From positions 722,122 through 786,121 of the forward strand of contig NZ_QBFD01000015.1 of assembly GCF_003335585.1 (NCBI RefSeq): DNA of 64,000 bases. The letters are read 5' to 3'. Each line of letters opens with the position of its first letter. Within the stretch, counting starts at the first letter, position 1. Both the position numbers and the translations under genes were made by a program. The stretch comes from Sulfitobacter sp. DFL-14. Lineage in GTDB: Bacteria; Pseudomonadota; Alphaproteobacteria; Rhodobacterales; Rhodobacteraceae. Of this stretch, positions 18,824 to 27,465 are shown one piece after another. A model generated the notes under the pieces. The model saw only the letters and a list, made by a program, of their open reading frames with translations. It ran no database searches and had not been told where the DNA came from.

Positions 18824-20515
18824 ATGTCAGTCAGAATATCTCTCACCGAAGCCTCGCGCAGGGTGCCAAAAATTGTTGAGCAGGGCGACAGTCTGGAGCT
18901 GGACGAAGGCGCGGCCCCAACGCTGAACGACCTTGCAAGCGCGCTGCAATTTGCCCTGGGTGACGGACGTATCTGGCTCAATGATGAACGGATGGTGATG
19001 ATCCAGACGCAGGTGCTTGGCGCGCTGCGGGCCCGGATGATTGCGAATTCCGGCATGGACCGTGCCCGCGAAGATCTGCTGCGCGTGGGCTGGGCACAGG
19101 GCGTGCAACTGGCTGAACTGGTCACAAAGCGGTTCAAACAGGACAATGTGACCGCCGCATTGGCCGCAGGACCGCGACTGCATACAATGGAGGGGTTTGC
19201 CAAAGTCATCACCAAACGTTTTGAGTTTGATGCCACCAAACAGCGCTATCTCGGTGAGTTTCACTGGCATGACAGCGTTGAGGGGACGGAACATCTGCGC
19301 GAATTCGGCGTTTGCGATTGCCCGGTCTGCTGGCTGCAACTTGGGGTGCCATCGGGCTATACCAGCACGCTACTCGGCTATCCGGTGATCTTTCGCGAGG
19401 TCGAATGTGTCGGTCAGGGGGCGCAGCGCTGCGTGGTGATCGGGCGCGATGCCGAAAGCTGGGGCGACGCTGCGCCGGAGCTTGAGCTTTTTGGCCTGCA
19501 AGGCAAGAAATCCGGTCCGGCAAAACCTTGGCAACCGCCCAGCAACTTCGAACTGCCCCCGCGCAAGGGCCTGACGCCAAAGCCACATGAACAGATCGTC
19601 GGTTCGTCTGCAGCGATCCAGCGCGCGAAGCGCCTGTTAGAGAAAGCCGCCGCTTTTGCCGAACCGGTCCTGTTGATGGGCGAAGCGGGCACCGGCAAAG
19701 AACATATTGCGCGCCATCTACACGCGCGCGGGGCAAAACCTACCGCCCCATTTGTCCCGGTCAATTGCTCGGCTTTCCTCGGCACAAGCACGGCCGAGGT
19801 CGACATGCTCTTTGGTAAGGACGGGCTCTTGCAACAAGCCCATGGCGGCACCCTGTTCCTGAATGATTTTGTCGCTCTGCCGATGACTTTGCAGGCCAGG
19901 CTGGCGTTGGTCCTGCATGATCGGGATCGCGAAACGCTGCCATTTCGTATCATTGCCGCGAGTGGCCAGCATCCGCTGGATGCCATGGCGGCGGGCAAGC
20001 TGCGCGCCGATTTGCAATACCGCCTTTCGGTCTTGCCGGTTCTCATCCCGCCGCTGCGCGAGCGCCGCGACGACATTCCCGAATTGATCGAGCACTTTCT
20101 TACGCTGCACCGCAGCCGCCATGTCAAACCCCTGGACGGGCTGACGGGACAGGTCTACGACATGCTTCTGCGGTATGATTATCCTGGAAATCTGCGCGAG
20201 CTGTCGAACCTGATCGAACGCGGTGTGATCTATGCCGAACCTGGCGGAAAGATCGATATCTATCACGTCTTTTCCGTGATCGAAAAAGCACCTCAGGTCG
20301 CGGCGCGCGTGAAACCCGGCGGTGATCCGCATCGCCCGAAATCCATCACCGAGATCCACGATGGCCGGACGCTAGAAGAAATAGAGATCGAAGCCGTCCG
20401 TCTGGCCTTGGATGAAGCGGATTGGAACGTCTCTGCAGCAGCCCGAAAGCTGGGTCTGACCCGGGCAAAGCTGGACTATCGAATGAAAAAATTCGGCCTT
20501 TCCTCAAATCGCTGA
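18824..20515 (+). CDS. XylR/DmpR-like aromatic-responsive regulator with degenerate AAA+ domain
   Basis: 563-residue regulator. The N-terminal half is an XylR_N sensor plus a V4R domain with paired cysteines (FGVCDCPVCWLQLG), which in this family binds aromatic effectors. The AAA+ domain has a good Walker A (GEAGTGKE, near residue 286), but the GAFTGA loop that contacts sigma-54 is missing through a shortened segment, and Walker B reads GGTLFLND near residue 341 instead of the usual GTLFLDE. A Fis-type HTH ends the protein (NVSAAARKLGLTRAKLDYR). It likely controls the divergent alcohol/aldehyde oxidation operon, perhaps through sigma-70. Confidence 0.85.
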   Translation: MSVRISLTEASRRVPKIVEQGDSLELDEGAAPTLNDLASALQFALGDGRIWLNDERMVMIQTQVLGALRARMIANSGMDRAREDLLRVGWAQGVQLAELVTKRFKQDNVTAALAAGPRLHTMEGFAKVITKRFEFDATKQRYLGEFHWHDSVEGTEHLREFGVCDCPVCWLQLGVPSGYTSTLLGYPVIFREVECVGQGAQRCVVIGRDAESWGDAAPELELFGLQGKKSGPAKPWQPPSNFELPPRKGLTPKPHEQIVGSSAAIQRAKRLLEKAAAFAEPVLLMGEAGTGKEHIARHLHARGAKPTAPFVPVNCSAFLGTSTAEVDMLFGKDGLLQQAHGGTLFLNDFVALPMTLQARLALVLHDRDRETLPFRIIAASGQHPLDAMAAGKLRADLQYRLSVLPVLIPPLRERRDDIPELIEHFLTLHRSRHVKPLDGLTGQVYDMLLRYDYPGNLRELSNLIERGVIYAEPGGKIDIYHVFSVIEKAPQVAARVKPGGDPHRPKSITEIHDGRTLEEIEIEAVRLALDEADWNVSAAARKLGLTRAKLDYRMKKFGLSSNR

Positions 20516-20755
20516 CACTGTTTTCAGGAACGGTGCCCTGGACCGGCGGGCGGGATACCCATGGCAGGGATAGTCGATCGACAGCATGTGAGAACAAGCG
20601 GCACCCATACCGGGTCCTCTCGTTAGGTAAGCCATTGTTTTTCAACAAGAGCCTTGATTGTAAGCAGCGCGCGCCAGTGGAAAGCCTGAACGACACCGAT
20701 AATACGATTTATGTAATTAAAGCATCTGGCGCGGGGAGTTGGCAAAACTTAGTGG

Positions 20756-21040
20756 TCAGGCGGCCAGTTTCCTGTGAGAGACAGTCAATCGCCCGTCAAG
20801 AACAGCAACTCTGGTGACGGCCACGCAGTGGGCGCCTATCGGCGACCATCGCATCCTTCGACGTTTTCCCATACGAGCGTTTCCGATATCGTCGACACAG
20901 CCCTCGGCGCGTGAGGATGAAATTGGAAAACCGTTGCGGTGCCGCCAGCCATAGTTGGTGACTGCGTCCCGGTAATTTGCCAGATAAGAGTACAGTTCGC
21001 GACAACGCGCCCAGACTCGTGCTGCAGCCACACGCACCAT
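20756..21040 (-). pseudogene. C-terminal fragment of a transposase
   Basis: The minus-strand translation has NYGWRHRNGFPISSSRAEG followed by MGKRRRMRWSPIGAH and VAVLDGRLT. This resembles the C-terminus of a common transposase type (pattern NYGxRyRxGxpISTs...KRxQMRWsxxGAH). No upstream part is present. The 240 bp between 20516 and 20755 hold no recognisable gene. Confidence 0.5.
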
Positions 21041-21123
21041 CTCAATGTTTCCGATGGGCGTTTGAAGAGTTCCGGTAGCCCCGCACTACTGGCACGGGCT
21101 GACCGGTTCGAATTCAATCACAC

Positions 21124-22332
21124 TTACGACTTCTTCATGTCCCCGACGTTCTGCTTCCTGGCCTCGGTTTCCGCGGCGTCGGCGATGCGTTGACCCGCAG
21201 ACTTGGCTTTGTCAGCGACCGCTTGCGCCGCGGAGTCTGCCGGAGCGGCATCATCCGCGTTTCTTTTGGCCTCGCTCACGATGTTCTTCGCTTCATCCGC
21301 GGCAGCCTTGGCGACCTCGCCAAGCTTTTGCTTTTCCTCCGCAAATATCCGCTCGGCATCGTCCATCAGCTCGTCGCTTGTTTCACCCAGATAGTGGTCT
21401 TCCATCCGGCTGCGTGGCAGGGCCGCACCCAAAGCCGCACCAAGAGCGACAGCCAGAGCGCCGGCGATCAGCGGCTGTTCTTCAAAGATGTCGACCGCGC
21501 GGTTTCGTCCTTGACGGGCGTAGGATGCCGCAGCATCACGGGCCTCGATAGCGCGCTCTCGTGCCGCAATCACGCGATTGCGCGCTTCTTCCGTCAGGTT
21601 TTCCGTGCCTTCAGCCAGGCGTTCGCGAAAGGCGGCAGCCCGTTCAGATGCCGACGAAGCAAGATTCTGGATGCTGTCGCCGACGGATTTTCCGGCATCG
21701 GTCACTGTATCCGCAGCATCTTTTGCCGTGTCAGTCATTGTTGATCCTGCGTTGCGTGCGGTATCCGCAACGCTTGAAGCCGCTCCTGAGATGCTCTCAC
21801 CAGCACTGGAAGCCGTGTCACGGACCCTGCTTCTCACGCCTTGTCGATCATCGTCATCATCAGTCCGCGCCCACGAGGGAGTATCCTCATGACTTCCATA
21901 GCGGCCTGCATAATAGGATTTTGAGGGGTCTCCCGGTTGCGGTCCTAATGTGCGACCTTGTGGGGCGGATCCCGCACGGCTGCGAAGGCCAGTGCGACCA
22001 ACGTGATCATGGTCATGACGATCATCATCATAATCGGTTCGACCAAAACGCCGATCACGATCATAACGGTCACGCCCACCGGATTTGTCGCCCATCATCA
22101 ACCAGGCAAGGCCCACACCGGTCAAGGCCAACGCAACCGGATTGCGCTTGACGGCTTCGGACACGGAACGACCGATGTCGCCGCCATGCGCGCGGAACTG
22201 GTCTGAAAATTGCCGTGCGACATGCTCTATCGAAAATCTGTCCTGAAGATCGTCGAGCGTGTCCGTCAAACCCGCGCGTTCACGTTCGATATCGCGTTCA
22301 ATTTCCTTGGGGCTGCGTGTATCAGTTGTCAT
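21124..22332 (-). CDS. DUF3618 family membrane-associated stress protein
   Basis: 402-residue protein beginning with the DUF3618 signature RSPKEIERDIERERAGLTDT and LDDLQDRFS. A short hydrophobic segment (PVALALTGVGLAWLMMG) and a second near PLIAGALAVALGAALGAALP flank a long charged, Ala/Asp-rich helical region resembling LEA or apolipoprotein-like repeats (DTAKDAADTVTDAGKSVGD). Probably an inner-membrane-anchored protein of the envelope stress response. It overlaps the YqjE-like gene by 11 bp; third gene of a three-gene operon. Confidence 0.82.
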   Translation of the reverse strand: MTTDTRSPKEIERDIERERAGLTDTLDDLQDRFSIEHVARQFSDQFRAHGGDIGRSVSEAVKRNPVALALTGVGLAWLMMGDKSGGRDRYDRDRRFGRTDYDDDRHDHDHVGRTGLRSRAGSAPQGRTLGPQPGDPSKSYYAGRYGSHEDTPSWARTDDDDDRQGVRSRVRDTASSAGESISGAASSVADTARNAGSTMTDTAKDAADTVTDAGKSVGDSIQNLASSASERAAAFRERLAEGTENLTEEARNRVIAARERAIEARDAAASYARQGRNRAVDIFEEQPLIAGALAVALGAALGAALPRSRMEDHYLGETSDELMDDAERIFAEEKQKLGEVAKAAADEAKNIVSEAKRNADDAAPADSAAQAVADKAKSAGQRIADAAETEARKQNVGDMKKS

Positions 22333-22720
22333 CGTAAACCTCCTTTACGGCCTGTGCATCGCGCTTAACGTTTTTCGCAGTCCGGGTTGGGGCAAGACTG
22401 CTGAGTTTCAGATCGTTCGTTCCCTTGTTGAGCATCACATAAGCAATGATCGCAAAGACCCCTCCGACGATCAGCGCTGACCAGCCCGCAGGTATGCCAG
22501 CCTCCGTGAGAGCCGCGACGAGCGCTGCGGAAAGAACGTTAAGGGCGGTCAGAGCAACTACAATCGCTCCGGCAATCATCCCTATGGCAACCCCGGCACT
22601 TTTGAGATTTTCGTTCACCTCGGCTCTGGCCAGATCAACTTCGTTGCGAACAAGGGAGCTGACATGCGTCAGTGCGTCACTGAGCAAACCCCCGGTCGAT
22701 TTATTCGGATCCGTAGTCAT
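22322..22720 (-). CDS. YqjE-like / phage-holin-family III membrane protein
   Basis: 132 residues. An N-terminal amphipathic helix (LVRNEVDLARAEVNENLK) precedes two transmembrane segments (AIGMIAGAIVVALTALNVLS and WSALIVGGVFAIIAYVML). This is the Phage_holin_3_6/YqjE architecture, commonly encoded next to YqjD/ElaB-like and DUF3618 proteins. ATGA overlap with the upstream gene. Confidence 0.8.
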   Translation of the reverse strand: MTTDPNKSTGGLLSDALTHVSSLVRNEVDLARAEVNENLKSAGVAIGMIAGAIVVALTALNVLSAALVAALTEAGIPAGWSALIVGGVFAIIAYVMLNKGTNDLKLSSLAPTRTAKNVKRDAQAVKEVYDDN

Positions 22721-23280
22721 TGATCATTCTCCCTGTGGCTGGCGGTGGATGAGGACGGCGTGTCTCGAACTGTTCCTGCGGTGGGGTGGCTGCGCGACCG
22801 GTCGCGCAAATCGACATACTGCGCGCGTTGTCCATATGATGAAGTATCAGGGTTTCCATGGTTTGACGCTTTTGCAAACCGTGTCGCCGCAAACCCGATC
22901 AGGGCGGCACTGCCCAGAAAGACCATCGGATTGCGCTTGGCAAAGTCGGTGACGGCTCCCACCATCTCGCCCAGATCCTTGTCACGCATGGCGTCAGACG
23001 CATCGGCCAGACCTTCGACAATTTGGCTGAACGTCCGTTCTTGGGGGGAACCGCTGCGCATCTCTTCCGCCGCTGTCCGCAAGGCCGAGGCGACACCTTT
23101 AACTTTATCGGCCGCGGCATCTTTTGCCTGACCTGCATAGTTCCCAGCTTCAGTTGCAACCGTGTCAGTTACGCCCTGTACGGTTGCTTTGGCTTCTTGC
23201 GTAGCAGCGGCTGTAGCTTCTTTGGCCTTTTCGCCGATAGGCTTGTCTGTGCCGGATTCGGTTTTGCTCGTATTCGTCAT
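22717..23280 (-). CDS. YqjD/ElaB-like tail-anchored protein
   Basis: 187 residues. A long Ala/Lys/Glu-rich helix (KAKEATAAATQEAKATVQGV) is followed by one membrane segment (NPMVFLGSAALIGFAATRFA) and a disordered tail. The layout resembles YqjD/ElaB proteins that in Escherichia coli bind ribosomes at the membrane in stationary phase; the role here is inferred. First gene of the operon with the YqjE-like and DUF3618 genes. Confidence 0.75.
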   Translation of the reverse strand: MTNTSKTESGTDKPIGEKAKEATAAATQEAKATVQGVTDTVATEAGNYAGQAKDAAADKVKGVASALRTAAEEMRSGSPQERTFSQIVEGLADASDAMRDKDLGEMVGAVTDFAKRNPMVFLGSAALIGFAATRFAKASNHGNPDTSSYGQRAQYVDLRDRSRSHPTAGTVRDTPSSSTASHRENDQ

Positions 23281-23295
23281 AGTGATCTCCTTGAG

Positions 23296-23364
23296 TTAAA
23301 AGACAAAGGAAAGGACTGCGAGAACGACCACTACGAGGCCGATAAGATAGAAGACGTTGTGCAT
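23296..23364 (-). CDS. 22-residue single-span membrane peptide
   Basis: A tiny reading frame encoding MHNVFYLIGLVVVVLAVLSF plus two residues. Almost the whole peptide is one transmembrane helix. GGGAG lies about 7 nt before the ATG. It ends 15 bp before the YqjD-like start and is probably the leading cistron of that operon. Similar very short hydrophobic peptides occur in alphaproteobacteria and usually go unannotated. Function unknown. Confidence 0.6.
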   Translation of the reverse strand: MHNVFYLIGLVVVVLAVLSFVF

Positions 23365-23507
23365 TGGATTTCTCCCGGATTGTTCACGTTTCGGTTGTTG
23401 AGGATTTAGGCGTTTAATCGCTCTTCAGTTCCTGACGTGCCTGTTTGACTGGAATTTGCAGCAACTGGTGAGGCAAAGAACTCCGCCTCACCAAAAGGCT
23501 GCTGCGC

Positions 23508-23996
23508 TCACGCCTTGGCGTCGATGTTCCTGGACCGTTCCGCAAGTTCGGTCATGAAATCGTCAGACTCGTAGATATTGTCCAAGGCTCGGTCGACCTT
23601 GCGCACGGCGTCGTCATTTCCGAGCGCCTCGGCGAATGCCTTGGTTGTTCCGAAACCGGCAATGCCGTAGTGGCACAGGCGTTGATATTGCGCGATGATC
23701 GCGACATCGAGTGCGGCGCCGCTCATGTCACTGTCGAGGGCATGCTTTCTGGCTTCTTTTACGAGCCCTTCCATGCCTTTACAGTGCTCTTTCTTCATTT
23801 CCGCGTCAGTGTCTTCGAGAAGTGATTTCAGAAGCCGGGTATGCTGATCGATCCCGTCCTTGGCCGAACTCAGCCGGTCGGCCAGGTTGCTGTCGGATGC
23901 CTTATCGGCCATGGCTGATACCACATCCGACATCTGGTCATTCGCCGACCAGAGATCCTGGAGTTCTTCGATATAAAGGTCTTTCAACGTTGTCAT
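23508..23996 (-). CDS. DUF892 / YciF-like ferritin-fold protein
   Basis: 162-residue four-helix protein of the YciE/YciF family. Family segments are TLKDLYIEELQDLWSANDQM and AQYQRLCHYGIAGFGTTKAF. The family has a ferritin-like fold with a di-metal site and is induced in osmotic or general stress. The start lies 1 nt after the stop of the upstream glycosyltransferase, with GGAG inside that gene's end, so it can be translated from the glycan operon transcript. Confidence 0.87.
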   Translation of the reverse strand: MTTLKDLYIEELQDLWSANDQMSDVVSAMADKASDSNLADRLSSAKDGIDQHTRLLKSLLEDTDAEMKKEHCKGMEGLVKEARKHALDSDMSGAALDVAIIAQYQRLCHYGIAGFGTTKAFAEALGNDDAVRKVDRALDNIYESDDFMTELAERSRNIDAKA

Positions 23997-23997
23997 T

Positions 23998-25110
23998 TCA
24001 GGCTCCTTTCATGGTCGGCATTGCCGACGCATTGGTTTGAATGGGTGCGGACATGCGTACCTCAGGTGTGCGACAGGTCAGCAGATCGGGGTCAGCGGGG
24101 ACAATCGCTGTCCCCTTGTCCGGCATGGGTCTGCCAAGATCGGAACTTGGCAGGGCCCCAGCCGGTACATTCGAAACGGATCTAAGCCGCTCCGAATTCC
24201 GGTAATCTTCAAGTATCTGGATATGTTGTGGCAGATCCCGCACGTTGAGACGGATTCGGGCCGGCACGTGGGGCGGCCAGGAGCCAAGCGTTTCGCCCGC
24301 GGCCTGTTCCATCAGCCAGTCCGCAGGCGGCAGGCAATCGTCGATCATGTAGTCCACGCCACAGATCCGCGCCTTCAGAGCATCCGACATTCCGCCTGCC
24401 GCGCGACCATGTAGACGACAGGAAGCCCGCACCGTCACGTCATTCGCGTGGCGGACGCGATGTCCCGCACTGCGAAGGGCGCGGACGATCTGGCGGTCTT
24501 CACCGGATCTCAGCGGCGCAAACCCACCGACCGTGAAATAGGCGGCCTTGGTAAAGGCGAGGCTCGCCCCGGCCGCTTCGCCATGCGTGCCCGCGATATC
24601 CGCACATCCCGGCGCATGGCGGGCGTAAAAGTCCTGAACCAACTTTCTGTAGGTGCCTTCGCGTGTGGCAAGGTGCCGGTCCATGCGGTCGAGGATACCG
24701 GCCTCTTCCGCGATCAGGCCGACGTTGCCGCAGACCGCGTCCACCCTCTCAAGATGCACACGGTTGCGCGCAATCCAATCGGGGGAGACGATGCAATCCG
24801 CATCCGTGGTCAGGATATACCGAAGGTCCGGCATGTCGCACAGCGCATGATCGCGGCCGATGCGCCGTGCCGTTCCGACACCCTGAGCAGGTGCAAGGGT
24901 GCGCTCCAGGACAACGAGGTGCAGACCGTGGCATTGGGCGGTATCGCGCGCCACCTCGGCGGTGCGATCCGTCGTGTCATTGACTGACAGGATGACCGTC
25001 ACGCGCGCTGCATCCTGTTGGGTCAGGGCGATCAGGCATGCACCGATCCGGGCTTGCTCGTTGCGGGCCGGGATGATGACGGCTGTATCTTTCAGGAGGC
25101 TGCGCATCAT
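23998..25110 (-). CDS. Family-2 glycosyltransferase
   Basis: 370 residues, last gene of the seven-gene glycan operon. GT-A motifs are VIIPARNEQARIGACL at the N-terminus and TTDADCIVSPDW for the divalent-metal site. No clear membrane spans, so cytosolic or peripheral. The start overlaps the methyltransferase stop (two adjacent ATGs at 25110 and 25107). Donor and acceptor cannot be read from the sequence. Confidence 0.85.
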   Translation of the reverse strand: MMRSLLKDTAVIIPARNEQARIGACLIALTQQDAARVTVILSVNDTTDRTAEVARDTAQCHGLHLVVLERTLAPAQGVGTARRIGRDHALCDMPDLRYILTTDADCIVSPDWIARNRVHLERVDAVCGNVGLIAEEAGILDRMDRHLATREGTYRKLVQDFYARHAPGCADIAGTHGEAAGASLAFTKAAYFTVGGFAPLRSGEDRQIVRALRSAGHRVRHANDVTVRASCRLHGRAAGGMSDALKARICGVDYMIDDCLPPADWLMEQAAGETLGSWPPHVPARIRLNVRDLPQHIQILEDYRNSERLRSVSNVPAGALPSSDLGRPMPDKGTAIVPADPDLLTCRTPEVRMSAPIQTNASAMPTMKGA

Positions 25111-25673
25111 GGATCTCCCTTCGAGAGCCCGCGGTCGATGCGGTAACCTTCGGCTTGCGCCACAAGCTCGAATTCGTGGGTCGCAAGGGCGGTGGTAAAA
25201 ATCTCCAGCGCCCCTTCCCCTTGCAGATCATGGTCTGTCTCGCCGAGCCAGCTGACGCAGAGCACCTCCGCCTGTGGCCACAACGTCGCGATATCGGAGG
25301 CGAGTTTCCGCAGGCTGTCGTGACCGAGGAAATAGAGGATCTCGGACAGGATCAGCAGGTCAAAGTCGTCAACGGGCAGGTGACAGGGGTAGAAATCGTG
25401 GATGAAGCGGGCGGTGGGGACGGCCTCGCGCGCGGCCTCGACTGCGATGGCCACGGCGTCCATCCCGGTATAGCTCTCGCAGAGGTCAACCAGATGCTTG
25501 GCCAGCTGCCCGTTGCCGCAGCCCAATTCGAACGCGCTCTTGTAATGCGGGCGCAACAGCGCGCGACGGGTGGCAGCGAATTTTGCCTGCTCATAGTCGC
25601 TATGCGTGAAACCCCAGGGGTCCGAGGTTTCGGCATAGAGGGTCTGTAGATGCTGCCGGCCCACGCCCATCAC
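25107..25673 (-). CDS. NodS-like SAM-dependent methyltransferase
   Basis: 188-residue class I methyltransferase. SAM motif I is AFELGCGNGQLAKHL, motif II region VDDFDLLILSEILYFL. The overall pattern, with the WGFTHSDYEQAKF opening, matches the NodS family that N-methylates the deacetylated glucosamine end of chitooligosaccharides. It sits between a PIG-L deacetylase and a glycosyltransferase with 4-bp overlaps, consistent with methylation of the amine exposed by the deacetylase. A different acceptor remains possible. Confidence 0.82.
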   Translation of the reverse strand: MMGVGRQHLQTLYAETSDPWGFTHSDYEQAKFAATRRALLRPHYKSAFELGCGNGQLAKHLVDLCESYTGMDAVAIAVEAAREAVPTARFIHDFYPCHLPVDDFDLLILSEILYFLGHDSLRKLASDIATLWPQAEVLCVSWLGETDHDLQGEGALEIFTTALATHEFELVAQAEGYRIDRGLSKGDP

Positions 25674-26374
25674 GGCATCCTCCAGAAGATTTCGTCTTCA
25701 GACGCGAACTTCTCGACGAAGCCGGGCGGCAGGGTGAAACCCGACGGATCGTCGGTGACGACCCGACCTAGCTGGGTCTCATGTGCATGGATCGCCGCAC
25801 GTTTTTTCGTGTGCAGATGGCCCGTCGGCAGGAGTATCGGATTGTGGCGGGCAATGGATTGCAGGAAAACGGGATCGTCCCAACGGGACCAGACGGGGTA
25901 GCTGTGAAATACCCAGTCCGGTCGTCGGGCGCGAAGCTCTCTCGCAAACTCGGCGGTCGCCCGGTGGTCCTCGTGATGGTCCTCGGCGGCAGGCGCAAGA
26001 ACATGGCGCGCCCCATGGCCTTCAATGACCTGTTCGAGCGTGGCGGCAATAGTTGGCACATCCGCTTGATAAAGACGGCTGTCGGGCAGGCCCAACCAGG
26101 TCAGATCGCCTGCGGACCCGCCCAGACGCCTGATCGCCTCGATCATCTCGGTGCATCGCCGGTCTGCCAGACGCGCCGGCGTCCACTGACGCGACTTCGG
26201 ATGGCTTGCACTGCCATCCGTCAGGCAGATCACATGCGCCCCCGACCCCGCAAATGCCCGCGCCAGAAGCGCGCCGCAACCGAGGGATTCATCGTCGGGA
26301 TGCGGGGCCAGCACGACGAGGTTTTCGCGCCCCTCGAACACGGCCGGCAACATGGGCAGGTGCGCGACGTTCAT
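25670..26374 (-). CDS. PIG-L (LmbE) family N-deacetylase
   Basis: 234-residue zinc N-acetylglucosaminyl deacetylase family protein. The metal and catalytic motif APHPDDESLGCG is at residues 24-35, and the third zinc ligand lies in EDHHEDHRATAEF. The family removes the N-acetyl group from GlcNAc-type substrates. It is coupled by ATGA overlaps to the acyl-CoA dehydrogenase homologue upstream and the methyltransferase downstream. Confidence 0.9.
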   Translation of the reverse strand: MNVAHLPMLPAVFEGRENLVVLAPHPDDESLGCGALLARAFAGSGAHVICLTDGSASHPKSRQWTPARLADRRCTEMIEAIRRLGGSAGDLTWLGLPDSRLYQADVPTIAATLEQVIEGHGARHVLAPAAEDHHEDHRATAEFARELRARRPDWVFHSYPVWSRWDDPVFLQSIARHNPILLPTGHLHTKKRAAIHAHETQLGRVVTDDPSGFTLPPGFVEKFASEDEIFWRMP

Positions 26375-27465
26375 CCGAACACCCCCCGAATGCGACCGTT
26401 TGCGCCGACGGCCGTCTGCGCCGCGCGTTGCAGGAACGCATCCCGTGCGGCCTGCCGCAGATAGACCGACAGGTCACGGGCCATGCGCCCTGTCTCGGAA
26501 CCGGCCTCGAAATGCCGCAGGCCGATGCTCTGCTCGACCGCGCGGATGGCGTCCAGCCCGACCTCTTCGGTGAAGAGGCGCGCCGCGATCGACGTGACCA
26601 CGATATCCTCCGACGAGACATCCTCCGCTGACGTCGCTTGCGCCGCACGTTCGGTCAGGGCCATTCCGGCCCAGGCCCGCATCAGCACCGTCATCAAGCG
26701 CGTCTGCTGCGCCTCGGCCTGCATCCGGTCCATGGCGCGAAGCTGCGCGGCGGCCACGTCCAGAAGGCCGGTGGTGGCCCCGATCTGCAAGGCCGCGATG
26801 CGCCAGACACCGCCAACGAAATACGGCTCTCTCAGGTAATCGCCGGGGGCACCGATCCAGTCGACATTCTCTTCGGCCATATCGGTGAAATCATATGTCC
26901 CCGACACGGTTGCCTGCATACCGAGCATGTTCCACGCCGAAGGATCGGCGCGGCGGGCATCCGTCACGTCGATCAGCGCCAGCCGCACATCGGGCCCGGA
27001 ATTGACCGTCACGAGGGCGTGCGAGACCGTTCCCAGGCCGGACGCGAAGCATTTGCCGCCGTTCAGTGGCTTGTCCGCGTCCCTCGTCACCGGCACGTTG
27101 CCATCCGCCCCCCAGACGCCGAGGAACGCGCCATCCGAAATACGACGGTCCACTGTCTGCCTTTGCGGTTCGGTGCCGTAGCGCTGAATCAGGTGCAGCG
27201 CATTGATGTGCCCCTCGAGCAGACGCCCGGCGCCAAGGTTGGCCGCCCCGACCTGCATCAGCGCCCGCGCGGTCCGGACTGGATCGGTGGTGCCGTCATC
27301 CGTCAGGAGGCTGGCCTCGCGTAACAGGTTGATAGAGCGAGCGATGGGGCGGTCGCCGCGTTCTTCATCCACGGCAGCGATCCGCAACGCGTCCGATACC
27401 TTTCGCGGAACCCGGTCCCTCTCCGGGGGTTGGTGGGCAAAAAATCGGGACTGGGATACCGTCAT
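26371..27465 (-). CDS. Acyl-CoA dehydrogenase-like flavoprotein
   Basis: 364 residues. The middle domain GVWGADGNVPVTRDAD and the helical C-terminal domain (DVAAAQLRAMDRMQAEAQQ; FEAGSETGRMARDLSVYLRQ) match the acyl-CoA dehydrogenase superfamily, in a divergent branch. ATG at 27465 overlaps the stop of the glycosyltransferase gene. In this operon it could introduce a double bond in, or otherwise prepare, a fatty acyl group for the glycan; this is inference. Confidence 0.8.
   Translation of the reverse strand: MTVSQSRFFAHQPPERDRVPRKVSDALRIAAVDEERGDRPIARSINLLREASLLTDDGTTDPVRTARALMQVGAANLGAGRLLEGHINALHLIQRYGTEPQRQTVDRRISDGAFLGVWGADGNVPVTRDADKPLNGGKCFASGLGTVSHALVTVNSGPDVRLALIDVTDARRADPSAWNMLGMQATVSGTYDFTDMAEENVDWIGAPGDYLREPYFVGGVWRIAALQIGATTGLLDVAAAQLRAMDRMQAEAQQTRLMTVLMRAWAGMALTERAAQATSAEDVSSEDIVVTSIAARLFTEEVGLDAIRAVEQSIGLRHFEAGSETGRMARDLSVYLRQAARDAFLQRAAQTAVGANGRIRGVFG

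Noticed and set aside
20422..20817. 131-codon plus-strand frame after the XylR-like gene
   Set aside because: It starts inside the regulator's HTH, has no ribosome-binding site and no recognisable domain.
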